A stretch of 64,000 nt of DNA, from assembly GCA_014773175.1 (NCBI GenBank), contig VXCM01001262.1:44865-108864 (forward strand), read 5' to 3'. The notes under the pieces were generated by a model, which was not told the DNA's origin, made no database searches, and saw nothing but the letters and a program-made list of their open reading frames with translations. Origin of the DNA: Lucifuga dentata (lineage: Eukaryota; Chordata; Actinopteri; Ophidiiformes; Bythitidae). Positions 1 through 13,813 of this stretch are shown here, piece after piece; within the stretch, counting starts at the first letter, position 1, and the number at the start of each line of letters is the position of its first letter. The position numbers and the translations under genes were made by a program.

Positions 1-3000
1 TGCATTAATTCTATTTCCTAATATTTTAAGTCAAAATACTTAGTGTGCAGGGTCAAGAAAATTCACTTAAAGTTACTTGCTAAGCTTGTTATTTCTTGCA
101 GTGTTCTCTCTAAATATTTTATTTTTGGAAAGATGCTGCACTTGGTTTAGGTCACAGATGTAACTGCTTTCAATGTGTCTTTCTGTGTCTGCAGGCCTGT
201 TTCCTGTTTGTTTCCATGCATCATATTCTGCCATTAGATTTATACTTCAGTCTTCTGCTTTATCTCATCACTTTTATTTCCTGATTATTTTTCCTTTGTG
301 GTTCCCATGTTTTTATGTGTTCGACCTCAAATCATCATGCTGTCATAGATTTAAACCCAACAAATCGCACATTCACACAGACATCAATGGGAGAATGGAA
401 TATATTATGGTCAGACAATGGAAACCCAAAACTGCTAAAATGGTGATTTTCTCCATGTACAAGAAACAGATGATATATTCCAAAGGTTATATTCCAAACC
501 AAGGCTCAATTTATTTGTTTCAGGAGGGAATTTTCCTTCAAATTCAAATACTGACAAACAGCAATTTTTGTCATGAGAAAGTTGTCACATCCACCTGTTT
601 TGAAATAAGGGTGAGTTAATTAAAAAGTAAATTGAAGTTTCTGATTACATTTTCATCTCATTCAAACTGAAACTGAGTCTAGTCTAGACCTGCATTTTGC
701 AAAGAAAATGTCCTAAAACATCTCTCTTTCAACAAACGCAAAGAAAATAAGGTGAAGGTGTGTATATTGGGGTGTAACGGTTCATAAAATCTTACAGTTT
801 AGTACATGTCACAGTTTTGGTTTTGCACGCTTACAGTAATATTTGGTGCACTAAAGGAAAAATACCAACTAAATTTGGCCAAATCATTCTCAGTTCTTTC
901 ACATTTCTCCTATTAAACAGGGAATTACATGTTTGTGTACTTAACTCTAGAACTCTTGTATACATATGATGGTGCCTTTCCCACAATCATTGGTGGTGTG
1001 TGAAACAGTACAAACTTTTACTTCTCACAAGGCACTGAGCAGAGAAATCTTTCTATTTATTGCTAAGGTGCAGCCAGTGTTTCCATTTAAATTTTTTTCA
1101 ATTAATTAGGTGATATTACTTGAGATTTCTACAGAGACGAGAGCATTACAGTGTCTGAGAATCAGAAGGTGCACTGTTTACACGGGCATAATAAAAGTTC
1201 TCATTTTTGACAGTTAACGACCTGGATCTGATCTCCTTGTATGACTGAATCTCATTATCTGGCATGGAAAGATGAGGGCCCCATTTTCCAAAAGTATGCT
1301 TGAGCTAAGATGACCTTAGGCATAGAAGTGAACAAACTGCACTCAATATGGCATACTGTATGGATGGATGGATGGATGGATGGGTAGATGGATGTCACAT
1401 TAAGGCCTCAAACTTACAGCAGAATGCTTCTACTATAGAAGACAAAGAAAGTTTGCTTTGATTGGATTTTTATCTTCTCACTATAACCAGTACATGAAGT
1501 AGAAAACAGATCTGGCACAGAGGAAGCTGCACATAATGCTGATACTAAAATGTATGTCTGGCCTCAGAAATATTTGGTATCGTATTGTCTCTCAGTCAAC
1601 TGATTAAACTAACGTATTATTCTGATGAATGTGACGCATCTCTGTCAGAAATCTGATAACACTGTTACTTATTTTTCTTCATCTCAGACTTCTCATAATT
1701 TGGGAAAAAGAAGTTTATGCATTTATCCCTCACTTGGCATTGCACTGTCAACAGTCCTTACAATTTTAAACAGCTGCAGCTGGTGGTTAAAAAAAAAAAT
1801 AAAATCCAAAATGCCAAGGTTGTTTCTGCTTCTTTTCTTCTTGAGAATTTATATGTTTGGGGAAAGTTTGCAGAACTGTCCCTGACTCTTTAAAGTGGCA
1901 CTGTCAGCAGTCCTCATTGAAACAAAGGGGCAGAGGTCACTGCAAACATTAATAACATCCCTTGCTAAAAATGCAAATGTCAGGCATTTCCTGTTCACTG
2001 TGACAACACATGGCAGAAATGTGCTGTTCTACCAGACTTCAAGGACAAATTAAATCCACTTCAGATGTAAGGTGCATCTAAGTTATAACAAGAAAGAGTG
2101 CAGAGAGACATCAAAACACTAGTGTAAAACTGATCTAGCTGTAGTAGTCAAAGCAACTGGACTTCCTGTTTCTAGGCATTTCTTCACTCATGGAGCCTGT
2201 TTATAGTTGGTTTTCTATCCATCACTTACTTACAATGCCATCCCAATGTCTTTGCCCTGACATCTTCAATTGCAGAACACTTTCTACCCCCATTCATGGG
2301 ACTAACGACTCAAACAGCTGTCACATGACCCCTCACATGACCCAGGTTTTTCACATCTGCCCTAAGGTGTGAACAGTGCTCAGATGATAAATTCTGATTT
2401 CTTGCCCAACACCAACTTATAACTGACAAAGCTACTTGGGTAGAAATAAAATGTGGACTAAAGACTAAAGGAGCCCAGTTGCTTTGAACTACTGTTACTA
2501 GATATCAATGACCTGAATGACTGAGAAGCTTCATGGACAAAATATTACAATGTGAATAAAAACACAAATAGATGTCTCTAAAAATGTGATCAAGTGTGTG
2601 CACGTGTGTGTGTGTGTATAAGGCTGTGAAATTATACAAAATGTGTGTATGCATGAGTAATCAAGACAATCTTTATCTAGACTACTCATGCATACACAGG
2701 CAAACACACCATATCTAAATGCTGTCAATTCATAGTTAAAATATTAGGTACTAGAGTTTATTCTTTTTTTATTAGTGTGGGTAGGACAAACTTCTCATGC
2801 CATGATTTCAGCAGTAGAATTTTGAAGAAAATCTCCTGCCTGGTGTCTGAATTGAACACAAATTCATTTTTTTCAAGTTGTAATTTGGGTATCACACATA
2901 TTAGTGCTACTTTCACGTTTCACAATGATCAAATGTGTTCTTGACAAAGCGTAATGATATAAATGGCTTCTTTTGTTGCTTTTTAAGGTGTGCTGAAACA

Positions 3001-3195
3001 TGATGTCCTGAATGACGCAGGGATGTGCTGAAAATGGCAGATTCTGTTCAGGAGATTGTCACTATCATCATTTCATCATGTTGTAGTTTAAATGTTATAT
3101 TCACCATCATCCTCACTGTCATCATGTGCTGCTGAACTTGAAGTAGGTGCAAAAGAAAAAAATGTTTTTGTACAGAAATCTATTTTTTATGGAGC

Positions 3196-3234
<39 letters not shown>

Positions 3235-4670
3235 TATTAAACATGCTGTACTTTTTATGATTAATGATGTAGGTAAAATAAAATCTTGTTCATTAAAGTC
3301 AATGTTTTTACTATTACACACCATGTAAAGATCTATGGTTTAAACTGAGTATCAAATATCACAATGTCATATGATCTCTTTTGTCCATTATGGCTGCTTT
3401 TACACAGGAACAGGAAATGACATTTTTAACCTTGTGGGACTCTAAGTCGATCTTTCCAGTGGTGGAGAAATCCTTGGATGTGTCACACAGTTAAAAAATG
3501 TACTTTTCACAATCTAAAAAACATTTAAATCTTACAAATGATATGTCATTTCAACCCCTTTTTAAGTACAGCAAGCGGCCAGAGTATACGTTACACAGAT
3601 TTATTGTGGCAGCTGTCCCAAAAAATACTAGTATTGTTGATTCCTCACATTTAAATATCTAACAGAAATTTCAGATTTTACACACACACATACACACTGG
3701 GTACAATGAGTGCATTTGTCAAAAAAGAGGATGTGTAATTAATGGTTCTTGGATGGGTTGAAATTGACATTTTCTTTAAAAGATGTTCGTGTGTGAGCGC
3801 AGCTCTGTGAGGCTGACATAAATTCTTTATCTCAGAGAGAGAGAGATGATTTCCACAGGCACAAAAGATTTTTAATGACTTTACCCATTTGTGGCCCGAA
3901 ATATGACCTTCTCATGGCAATCTAAACAAGGACAAATCAAAGCAAACTGGAATCTTCTCTTTGCTTGGACATCATGAGATCACGGAGGAATGGTAACTGT
4001 GATACATTTAATGTCCTCTCATGAGGACATTCACATGGAGTGTCGTTGTTTGGACAGCCTTGAAAAGATCTGTGCTATGAAGGGTTAAACATTTGATACT
4101 GTATGTGAATGCAGCCTCACGACCTGCTATTAAAGAGATTCACAGTTTATCTATCAGCTATTTTGAAAACATTACTTGAGAATAAAGCTTTTGATACAAT
4201 AATCTCTTTATTGTACTGACATTTTGTAAACTGCTACCCTGATCACTGAATGTTCTTCTATCCTGGTCACTGAACACACGTTTTATGATACACTCACCTT
4301 CACGTCTTAGACATTAACCATGGAATCATTCTTCAGACCCAAAGGCTTCAGGCTTAAGTCCTACGTCCTAAAATTTGACATCAGAGGAGGTGGGCTCAGA
4401 ACCGAAGGACTCAGAGTAAAAACAGCCTCACACACACATCTAAACTCCCAAACACTGTTTCAGCTTTGCCCAAATACATGACAATTACTAAGACACAGCA
4501 AAGGTCATATTGATATGGCAGAATGAGGCTGTTCTCACTTACACCCTCCAAGCTGTTCAGAAAGAAAAACCTCTAGAAGTCTTGAAATGTAACAATAAGC
4601 TCTGATTCCAGCTCTGGCATGTACACATGGGTGTCATCAGGCTCAGGTGGCTAAACAGCCAACAGCTCCA
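1..4670. other. Intergenic, no gene seen
   Basis: AT-rich sequence with stop codons in all frames at short spacing. Notable only for a GGTGTAACGGTTCATAAAAT-type repeat relic near 770-830, (GGAT)n at 1360 and poly-A at 3202-3227. Confidence 0.6.
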
Positions 4671-4692
4671 GAACAGCTGAAAACTTATTACA

Positions 4693-4900
4693 GTGGCTCT
4701 CAATCCTGCTCCTGAAGTACCATCTCTCTCTGCTCTATCTGCACCTGATTAATGAAACTGTCTTGAGCCAATCAAGATCTGGTAAGCACAACCTGTCTGA
4801 TAAAGTGAACATGCCTGGCAGAGAAGAATGTTGGATTATTTTACTGGTCAAAATGGGCCAAACTGCACTGCAGTATCTAAGCAGTGGTTGTCAGCCCAAA
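4693..4900 (+). repeat. Dispersed repeat with CCAATCAAGATCTG core, copy 1
   Basis: CTCTCAATCCTGCTCCTGAA followed by CACCTGATTAATGAAACT and GAGCCAATCAAGATCTGGTA; a diverged copy of the 31.6-kb repeat. A short reading frame here has no recognisable domain and is ignored. Confidence 0.45.
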
Positions 4901-7900
4901 CTCAGTAAAGACAAGGAAATCTATGCTAAAATTGTATATTTGGTTACACAGGGGAAGTATGTAGTTTCAGAAGAGTGCTGGACCAATTACCAAGCCTGGA
5001 GGTACTCTAAACCATACAGAATAAACAGATCTGGTATCATTTAGAGACACAAAATGGGATCAATTTGTTGGTAGGACCTAAATCAAGAGAGAGCCACATT
5101 ACGGATTCCTTGGTAGTTTTCAAGACAGTCAAGCAAAATATGGTCGACCCCAACAATAGCTGCACTGAAACTGCAGAGGATTAAAACAAAGGGGGCACTA
5201 GAGTCAGTGGTGGAAAGTACATCATCAGGCATTGGCCTATTTGGATTTTAGATTGATTTATAATCTGCAGAGTTGGGTAAAAACTAGGATTACTGGATTC
5301 CTCCTAAGAAAAAAATCTACAAATGAAGGGATCCTTACCTGTGGTTTCATTTGAGTATTAGTGTTCACTTATTCATTAGTGTTCATACACAAGTAAATGG
5401 AGTTTTTTTTTTTTTTTGTTTTGTTTTTTTACTGCACATATCAAATACCATATTTAGAATGAACTCTGATCACAGTCATATTCATGGCAACCAATGAGGT
5501 CTGAAGTCCTGTCTCTCGAGTGCATTTAATCCCATCACTACCAAGCATCCTTGCAGACTCATTGTGATCTGTCATAATACAGCTGTCTCAATTCAGGTCT
5601 CAAATTCTTCAGAGGACCCTGAAGGCTGCAATTGAGCCTGCAACTCAGATAAGACGGTCTACAATGTATCGGAGGTGAAAACTGATGGTGCATCGGAGTG
5701 GTCCTCCCCCTGTCCAAAATCAAATATTTCACAGTTTATCAGCAGGATGCTGTCCTCAAAGGGGAAACATATGCACCAGGAGGTCATTGGGAAATTTTCC
5801 ATGATACCTGAGTTTGCAGAATGAGCTATGTGATGACTATTGTGTGATCAAATATTTGGTTCTATAAATATGGATCCAGCCTCTGAATTTAGACACGGTA
5901 CGTATGCCCGCAGGGCAAAGACTTCAGTCTGCAAGTCAGGAAGGCAAACATTTTGATTCAGTCACATTCCGCTGCACTTGAGATCACAGCCTGATGAGCC
6001 AACAGGACTATAGTGCTGCTGCTGACAATCAGCACAGATGCAGTTCCACAGTCTTCAGTCCTCCACACTCCATAGCCAAAGCTAGAATCAGTGAATAGCC
6101 TTGATGGAGCCCAGCACCCACTGAGAATTAGCTCAACTTACTGCTGAGAATGCAGACACAGCTCTCTCTCTCTCTCTCTCTCTCTCTTTCACCCCATATT
6201 CCCAAGTCCATAAAACACACATGGACAGACACGCAAACTCTCAAACACTCACGCTCATCACCGGGGTTTTTACAACTCAGCTTCACACGCTACAGTTTCT
6301 TCAGTACACTGATGTTAAGGAAGCCCCACCCCNGACCCCCCAACACGACGGTACACTCCAGGTAAGTAATAGCAATAGCAACAACTAGGAATGTCCTGAT
6401 CCATTTATTTGTGATATCCCTTGATAAGTTGTTGCCGGAAGTTGTGAATAATGTCTATGCCATTGTTAAATAAGAGCAGTAGGACGTTTAAGGCACATAT
6501 GGCAGCTCAAGTGGATGAAGCACAATAGATTAAAGTAAACAAAGGATCAGGTTGTGGATAAGCCCTATTGTAGCCAATACTGATACATTAAGATAAGCCT
6601 GGATCAGCCCTGATACCGATACTTCGGGTCTGCTCGAGACATCTCTAGCAACAGTTGCTCTCTCATTGCAGTAGCGACCAGTCCTCCACACATGCTGGAT
6701 GGAGCTCGCAAGACCAAATAGCTCTGATAGGACAGATGCAAGACAACCCAAGGTGAACAACCGCCATCTCAAATACCTGCATTTATTTAGCTTGGTGTTA
6801 TGTACAGTGAAACAAAATATCATGCTACATTCTGTTTATCGGATCCCAGAAATACTCATAGCATGAAGCACTGCAGGAAAAAAAAAACAATACATAAGCA
6901 TGACTTTAAAAAAAACGATAGGAATAATCGAAGTGCCTCTGACAGACAGCAGTAAACACAACGTATTCTATTCTTGGACACCAAACGGTAAACTCTGGTA
7001 CTGTCAGTATGAACGACACAGCATGAAGTTGGCAACATGAGGCAAAGGCGTGGTCTGTCAGGACGAGAAGCTGTCACCAGAAGGTACGTTGTGTGTTTGT
7101 TTTGTGGGAATGATGCACAATGACATCTCTTGTTGCCTTCATGTTGCAAGTGGAATACATGAGTGTTTCACTGCTGTGACAGACAGCATGATGTCCACAT
7201 GTTCATACAAATGCTAAAAAACACACTAACAGAAATAACCTGAATTTAAAGTAGTGGGGTTTTTTTGTTCTGTTTTGTTTTGTTTTTTGTTTTTTTTTTT
7301 TCCTTGACTGGATAGGCGCTCTTTATGTATGGTATAACCTTGGCTTACAATGCTCTTGCAAATGTGGGATTGTGTGAAAACAAAAACTAGAGTATCATTG
7401 CTTTCAGCTTGCTGGTGATGTGCAGTGATTATTCTGGCCCATTAGCCTGAGCACAAACCCTTCAGCAGGACCCACCACTGTTAGAGTCCAGGTTGGCTGG
7501 TTGTTTTGTAGACTTTTACCTGCAAAATGATCACAATCCAATGATATAACACAGGGGAGCCAATTACTACCAGGAAGCAGCTTTTATCCACCAGCCAAAA
7601 CAAAACGTGGTGACATTTAGACAATGACTTTCTGATACAACTACCTCAAGTTAAATAATACTATGGGAATTTAAATCCATCCTCGATGATAGATATAAGA
7701 TTAAATAATATGGAAGGTAATGAAGAAAGAAGTATTTGGATTAATAACTAAGCACTTGCTATTGGTACAGTTTGAAACTTGACAACTTCATGAACTTCAG
7801 TCCCTTTGTGCTTTCCTTAAACATCACTCATAAAGCTGACTTGCTACTTGTTCCTCATTCTTTGCAGAGGAAAGTATTGAAACAGAAGAAACGTCAGACT

Positions 7901-8171
7901 GGAATAAAATGAATCACATCATTTACCAGAAAAGTTTTCTAATTTCAACTGCAGCAACAGTTACTTACTTGGTATCTGAACTTAAGATATACACTCTTTC
8001 GTTTTTATTTGTGTGAAGTTTAGATTCACTGGCCATTCTAATGCTGCATCTGAATGTGTGTGAGATGGAGACAGATGGGTTTCAGTGATGCTTTATTTAA
8101 CTGATCCGATGACTTCAAATTGATTTCTGTCTGCTGAAACAGAGTGAACTGGAGATAGTTCCGTGCTCACT

Positions 8172-8176
<5 letters not shown>

Positions 8177-8222
<46 letters not shown>
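8177..8222 (+). repeat. (GA)n microsatellite
   Basis: About 23 uninterrupted GA units. Confidence 0.95.
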
Positions 8223-8224
<2 letters not shown>

Positions 8225-8387
8225 TAAATTGCATTTCACAGGATCATTTACACCGTTGCACTTCACCACCAACAGCCAGGGGTGGCATCAACTAGGCTCC
8301 CCACTGTCCCAATACTGATGGATCATTGACCCTTACAAGTCAACAGCCTCAGAATCAGCTAAACTATCCTCATTAATAAACAAAAAA

Positions 8388-8522
8388 AGAGACAAAAAGT
8401 GAGGCTGAAAGAGAAAGGGCAAAGATAGGCAACGTGAATGTTTCCTAATTGGCCNAGAGACAAAAAGTGAGGCTGAAAGAGAAAGGGCAAAGATAGGCAA
8501 CGTGAATGTTTCCTAATTGGCC
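8388..8522. other. N join with 67-bp perfect duplication
   Basis: 8388-8454 and 8456-8522 are identical, separated by a single N at 8455. Read as an unmerged contig overlap. Confidence 0.9.
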
Positions 8523-9378
8523 AATGCAAACACAACACAGGCTACTACTCTTTCACCCATGATTCCTCTCATCTTGTTTTCCTCTATACTGATCTCCTTG
8601 TGTCTTTTTCTCTTTTCTCTCATCTCTGCTTTGCTTAATATTCATCTTCTTCAGTAATCATTGCACAGTTTTATGGTTCAGTCAGTAAGTTTATATGCAC
8701 GCTACACTTATTTGTCTGTACTCCAATTACAGCAATAATGCAAGGAAGACAGATACATGGATGGAATTAATAGGATTCCATGGATCACAGAATAGACATG
8801 ACACGTTGCATAATTGAAGTATGAGGAGAGTCCATCAGGTGAGGAAACACACATGAAAATGCTCTGATATAACCTCTACATGCCTGAAAAAAATCAATTT
8901 AAATTGTATAATCTAGATCTGCTACTCAGACTATGCCACTTTATGCCAATTTCAATCTAGATAGGGTGTTTAGATGACATCTGAAAAAAAATAAAATAAT
9001 CAATTTATTGCCTTGAGCCAAGTGTCTGTGACATGTAAAGGATTTTCTATCACCATAAGATGGTTGATAGCTTCTTTAACTTTAACAACAAATACCATAT
9101 ATACTGTATCTAATCGGGTTCAGGTTTAAACCTAAACCTGCTCCTACTGTTGATCTAGGAGCAAATAAATGATGGCAAATTATTATATAGAAAAGGAACC
9201 ATCAGTTCATTCCCAATATCCTTTGAATCTTCTTTAAAGATAAGTTCTGCCTATAAGATTTCAGGTGTGTGCGCTTGGTGATTCTGAGATCTCATAAAGG
9301 TTATCTGCCCAGAAGCAGGTTCTCTGCCACAGCAGGTATGATGAACAAGTATATCGGATGCTCCTTCCCACTCTCCTC

Positions 9379-9404
9379 GGATGGATGGATGGATGGATGG
9401 ATGG
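9379..9404 (+). repeat. (GGAT)n microsatellite
   Basis: Six GGAT units; similar GGAT runs at 1360-1384 and 9553-9564. Confidence 0.9.
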
Positions 9405-9927
9405 CCCACAAACCATTTTTGGGAGAGGATCTTAAGTCTAATCAGTACGATAACTAATTTTGGTTTTGGATTGTGGTGTTGGAACTTGTGTATGTTTGTC
9501 AGTTGTATTATTTTTAGGCTGAACTTAATTTTGCACCATGAGACTCTGTAATGGATGGATGGATGAAAACCCTGGCTCACAGTGTTCTCGATAAACATTG
9601 TCTCAGAAAATTTAAACTAACCATAAGAAAAAAACAACCTGCACACAACAGGAAAAAAACCTATTATTACACTGTACAGTAATATTCTGTTTCTCTTAAT
9701 AACCTTTGCTCATCAGTCTGTGTTATATTGTTGACCAATTTCATATTAAACTAAAGAATGAATAACTGAAGTGACTTAAAACTACAGCACAAAGTCAAAA
9801 AAAATACAATCAAATATGAACATCTTACATACATATCTGCTCATAATCATATTTATCACCATCTAGAATACATGAACGTCAGTAAAATCAAAATGCTGAC
9901 TAATGTAAAGTTTTACCTCTCAAATTA

Positions 9928-10100
9928 CTAAAGGACCATATCAGTGATTTTGCATGTTTGAGCCTACTAAATTCTACCTGCATAACATGTTATGTTACCG
10001 ACAACCATTTTCCAAAACATAAACCGTAGTTTACTTTTCCTGTTATTTTGCTATTCTTTCATAATCAAATGTCAGGTGATACCACCTTAAAATTCAACGT
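9928..10100 (-). repeat. Partial copy of the 55.7-kb TTAA element
   Basis: Matches the right end of the 55678-56270 element in reverse orientation: TAAAGGACCAT, GTTTGAGCC, ACAACCATTTTCCAAAACAT, CATAATCAAATGTCAGGTGAT and TTAAAATTCAACGTTTAGC follow in the same order. The other end was not found nearby. Confidence 0.65.
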
Positions 10101-12071
10101 TTAGCCTGCTAAACATGTACGTCCAAATGTAGGACACACAGTCAATATTAATTTCTCTGTAAAAGCCGCTACAAGATGAGAAAACTGCAGTGGCTAGACT
10201 ATCCACCTTCACTTATCTCTTCTTGCACTCTCTGATCAGGTGTGACCTGCCGGAGAGCTGCTACTGAAGATAGTCAAGTGGCAAACATGGCCCCTTTGGA
10301 TGAAACACTTTGGGATCGAATCTCAGCAAAGACAAGAAGGTCATACGAACACACATGGAAAGTGAAATGTGGTGTCAAACAATGGAGTGATGATCGGAAA
10401 CATGAAGTTAAAGTATTACAAGAAATTAATGGGTGACGAAAATTCCAATAAACAATCGTTCAAAAACCACAAGAATACAAACTCAAACTCAAAATAGGTA
10501 AAACAACAACTTAAAGCAAAAACATAAAATCAATAAACCAACAAGTACAAAAAAAAAACATGGTCAAAGCCAACAACCATTTTTGCAATGCAAAAAATAC
10601 ACAACAAAACAGAAAAACTACAAGGAAAGTAATTTTAATGAAAAATAATTACTTCAAAGTCCTTTTTTCTATTTTGGCCAAGTGGCAGTTTTTCAGTGAC
10701 AATCTGCTGTGATGGTGTTTATGTCAGTACTTCAATATAAAACACATAACAAAGATAATTTACAGTAATATGGGTAAACACATGAATGGACAATTTTTGT
10801 AGATTCCACAGAGATCAAATATAAATTTAAAAAATTTAAAAATTATTTTCAGCTTTTTGACTTGAATTTGCTTAATGTATTATCTGTGCTGAATGGAAGA
10901 ATGGCTCCTGTTGGTTGAGAAATATTTATGATTTATGTCTTTTTGCTGCTGCTCAGGAATACAAAACAAAATTAATGAATGGAGTTTGGCTCCAAGAGTC
11001 ACCTTCATCAGAGATTGTTCGTTACTAAACTTGCTTACAATTTCACCCGTACTCCCCTCCTCCACCAAATACCCCCAAATTTCCTCTCTGAGCTCAAACA
11101 AATGCTTTTACCTCAAGAGTGCCACCTTGGCCTGCTGAATAATCAGCTCCTATCTACATTGCACAGGCTAGAGGCTAGTTTTTAAGTCCAGGCTTTTACT
11201 GTCTCACCACACAGAATAAAATGACCAGCCATCTTTCATAAAGCTCATTCTCCCATGTGTTGATATCAGGTGGAGGCCATCAGTGAAACAAATGAGTGAG
11301 CCAGTCTGTAAGTCATTATGAGAAAAGGAGCTCCAGCATTTATCTCTTGATAGCATCAGATTCTCAGCTTTTTTGGGTTTAATCTTTGACAGACAGTTGT
11401 TGATTTAAATGGAGAACTTTATCGCCACGTGGTTTGCTATCAGAGTTTCATCATTACTGGTTTCAATTTCTTTGTTTAAGGGGCTTTTCTATCCTGCCAA
11501 AATACAGAAATGATATTATGTATGTATTGTATTAGACATTTGCCTACAATGGGAAATAGCAACAGATTTGGCATCATTGTGGAGATTTAGATGTCACTAT
11601 CATTTTTGGATCATCATCTGCAATTAGCAGCATGGGAATCATTTTCCTTCTTTTTCTCTCCTGTTTCTATATGTGTGTTTGAGTGTCTGTCAGAGGCAAT
11701 GGAAAGTCAGAATTCCTGTCAGGCAGACGCCTCCTGAATCTCCTCTCATCTTTTCCACTCTCCAGCTCAGCTCTGTCTTTTCTCTTTCTCTGCCTGTGTC
11801 TTTACACATCTCTGCTTGTCTGAACGCGGGTGTTGTATGAAGGTAGATATTACACATGGCAGCAAGTTAGGAGAATAGTTTGTACCACATGCATGTGTGA
11901 ACGCACGCATGCACGCACACACACACACACACACACTCATATCCCAGGGATAACATACCTAACCAACTGTGCCATACAATCAGAAGCTGAGATGGGATGT
12001 GGGTGTGTTTGTCTCCCTGGGTCACAGTGGTAGTGAGGTGGAAGGGTGGGGGAGTTTGAAGATAAAAGAAT

Positions 12072-12110
12072 AGAGAGGAGAGGAGAGGAGAGGAGAGGAG
12101 AGGAGAGGAG
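12072..12110 (+). repeat. (GGAGA)n pentanucleotide microsatellite
   Basis: About seven GGAGA units; the same pentamer recurs near 38066-38090 and at 43985-44021. Confidence 0.9.
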
Positions 12111-12307
12111 GACATTAATGGTTGGAGGAGAGAGCGCATAAACAGGGATGTACAAAGATGGAGGAAGAAGAGACATCCAGGTCAACAAGGCCACACAAAC
12201 ACAAACAGCCGGTCAGGGCTCAGGGCATTATTAGTTGGAAAATGTAATAAGTAACTTTTGGATTGAAGCTTTCTGTGTGAAATCAATTCCAACATCTATC
12301 AGTGATG

Positions 12308-12308
<1 letters not shown>

Positions 12309-12370
<62 letters not shown>

Positions 12371-12408
12371 NCCACCCCTCACCCACACACACACACACAC
12401 ACAGACAC
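12309..12408 (+). repeat. (TG)n, N, then (CA)n
   Basis: About 60 bp of TG repeats ending at the N at 12371, then CCACCCCTCACC and a CA run. The true length and junction are unreliable because of the N. Confidence 0.9.
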
Positions 12409-12714
12409 ACATTCAGGTGTCAGATCATAGGTTTTGTGATAGTGTGGCACTCTGCTGTAATAGAATCTGAAGAGACAGAGACGTATAAAGCTTTATAAGT
12501 GCATGTCCTCCCCAGCAGCTTCTTTCTCCGCAGCCCTAGTAAACACCTCCATCCCTGGAATTAGATTTTCATCAAAGACTGGTCATTTTTTAAATCTTAT
12601 TTCATCTCTTTTCCCATTCTGTGCAGCTCCTCTTTGGTGATGATAAAGTCTCCTGCATGTGGTGCGAGCGGCCGCAGCCTAAGCACCAAGTCTGGGCTTA
12701 CTGCCTCTCTGCTT

Positions 12715-13312
12715 TGGGAATAACTAAGTACATTTATTCAAGTAATGTGCTTAAGTACAGTTTTAAAGTACTTGTAGTCTGAGTATTTTCATTTTATTGT
12801 AGGCATTTACTTCTATTCCACTGCATTTCATAGGGAAAGTGATGTCATTTTAACCTTACTTCTTGTGTCTTGTATCTTCTCTCAGTCTTGCTTTAGCTTT
12901 TAGATTTTAGACATTATCTGAAAAGAGACTTTCCTAAGCACATAACACTGACCTGAAATGAAAATGAAAAATCAACACAATTGCAGTTAATCATCACCTC
13001 AGTATCTCTGTGTATGTCAGAACTCTTCAAAATCAGGGAGTTCTGAAACATCTTCTATCCTCATTTTGGGAAAATGTCAACATTAATCTATCAACATGTG
13101 GCAGATACATGTAAAAGGACCAGTACTTTGACAGGGACCATTCTTCACAAACAACATTTTTAACTTTGAATCATTAAGTACATTTAACTACAAATAGTTA
13201 TTTATATTTTAAGTAGACTTTGAGTGTAGAATTTTTACTTGTAATTGAGTATTTTTAAGGCATAAATACTTTTCTTGAGTAAAAGAATTGAGTACTTCTT
13301 CTTCTTCCAGTG
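12715..13312 (+). repeat. Common teleost interspersed repeat (AAGTAC-rich)
   Basis: Begins around TAAGTACATTTATTCAAGTA and ends around GAGTAAAAGAATTGAGTACT. Repeated AAGTAC/GTACTT words and the ACTTCTATTCCACTGCATTT block look like a repeat family widespread in fish genomes (from memory). Class not assigned. Confidence 0.5.
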
Positions 13313-13724
13313 GACATTAGTATATTAAGTATTAAGTATCACACAACATTCTTTGTCATACCTGCCTCTCAAAAGAGAATGTAATCTATTTGCTACACCA
13401 ACACTGGAACAGTGAGGTTCCAGAGTCATTCTCAAGGATGTTTCAGCAGGCGTATTGAACCTGCTATCCACTTGAAGGATGGTCTCCTTAATCAGTACAC
13501 TATCTCACTGACACCATGAAGGACCCTGAGGCCATTACTAACATGGCTTTGGGATGGCTGGTTTCCTGTACATGACACAGAAAACACTGGTCATGCTGCT
13601 TTTAGTATTATTTCATAGGTCAGGGTGCCATGGTGACTAAGTGGTTACGTCTGCCACCTTCAAATGAAAGACAGTTTCAGTTCAGTTTCTGTCCCCACCA
13701 TTTTCTGTGGTCAAAGTCCCTTAT

Positions 13725-13760
<36 letters not shown>

Positions 13761-13767
13761 TGTGTGT

Positions 13768-13813
<46 letters not shown>
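13725..13813 (+). repeat. Compound (CA)n(TG)n(GATA)n microsatellite
   Basis: CA units to 13756, TG units to 13768, then about 11 GATA units to 13813. Uninterrupted by N. Confidence 0.95.

Larger units (their letters stand above)
4900..9920. other. Intergenic, no gene seen
   Basis: Holds (CT)n at 6161-6188, a possible hAT-like relic around 6388-6650 (TAGGAATGTCCTGATCC, then GATACCGATACTTCGG), (GA)n at 8177 and (GGAT)n at 9379. Open frames are short and show no domain. Confidence 0.55.

Noticed and set aside
173..619. 148-codon open frame at the left edge
   Set aside because: Low-complexity, AT-driven composition, no domain, no splice or promoter support.
10242..10436. 64-codon frame with CRRAATEDSQVANMAPLDET
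   Set aside because: Reads like protein composition but no family recognised, no splice sites or homologous context; could be a repeat fragment.
12235..12498. Frame containing a Val-Cys repeat
   Set aside because: Translation of a (TG)n microsatellite across an N.
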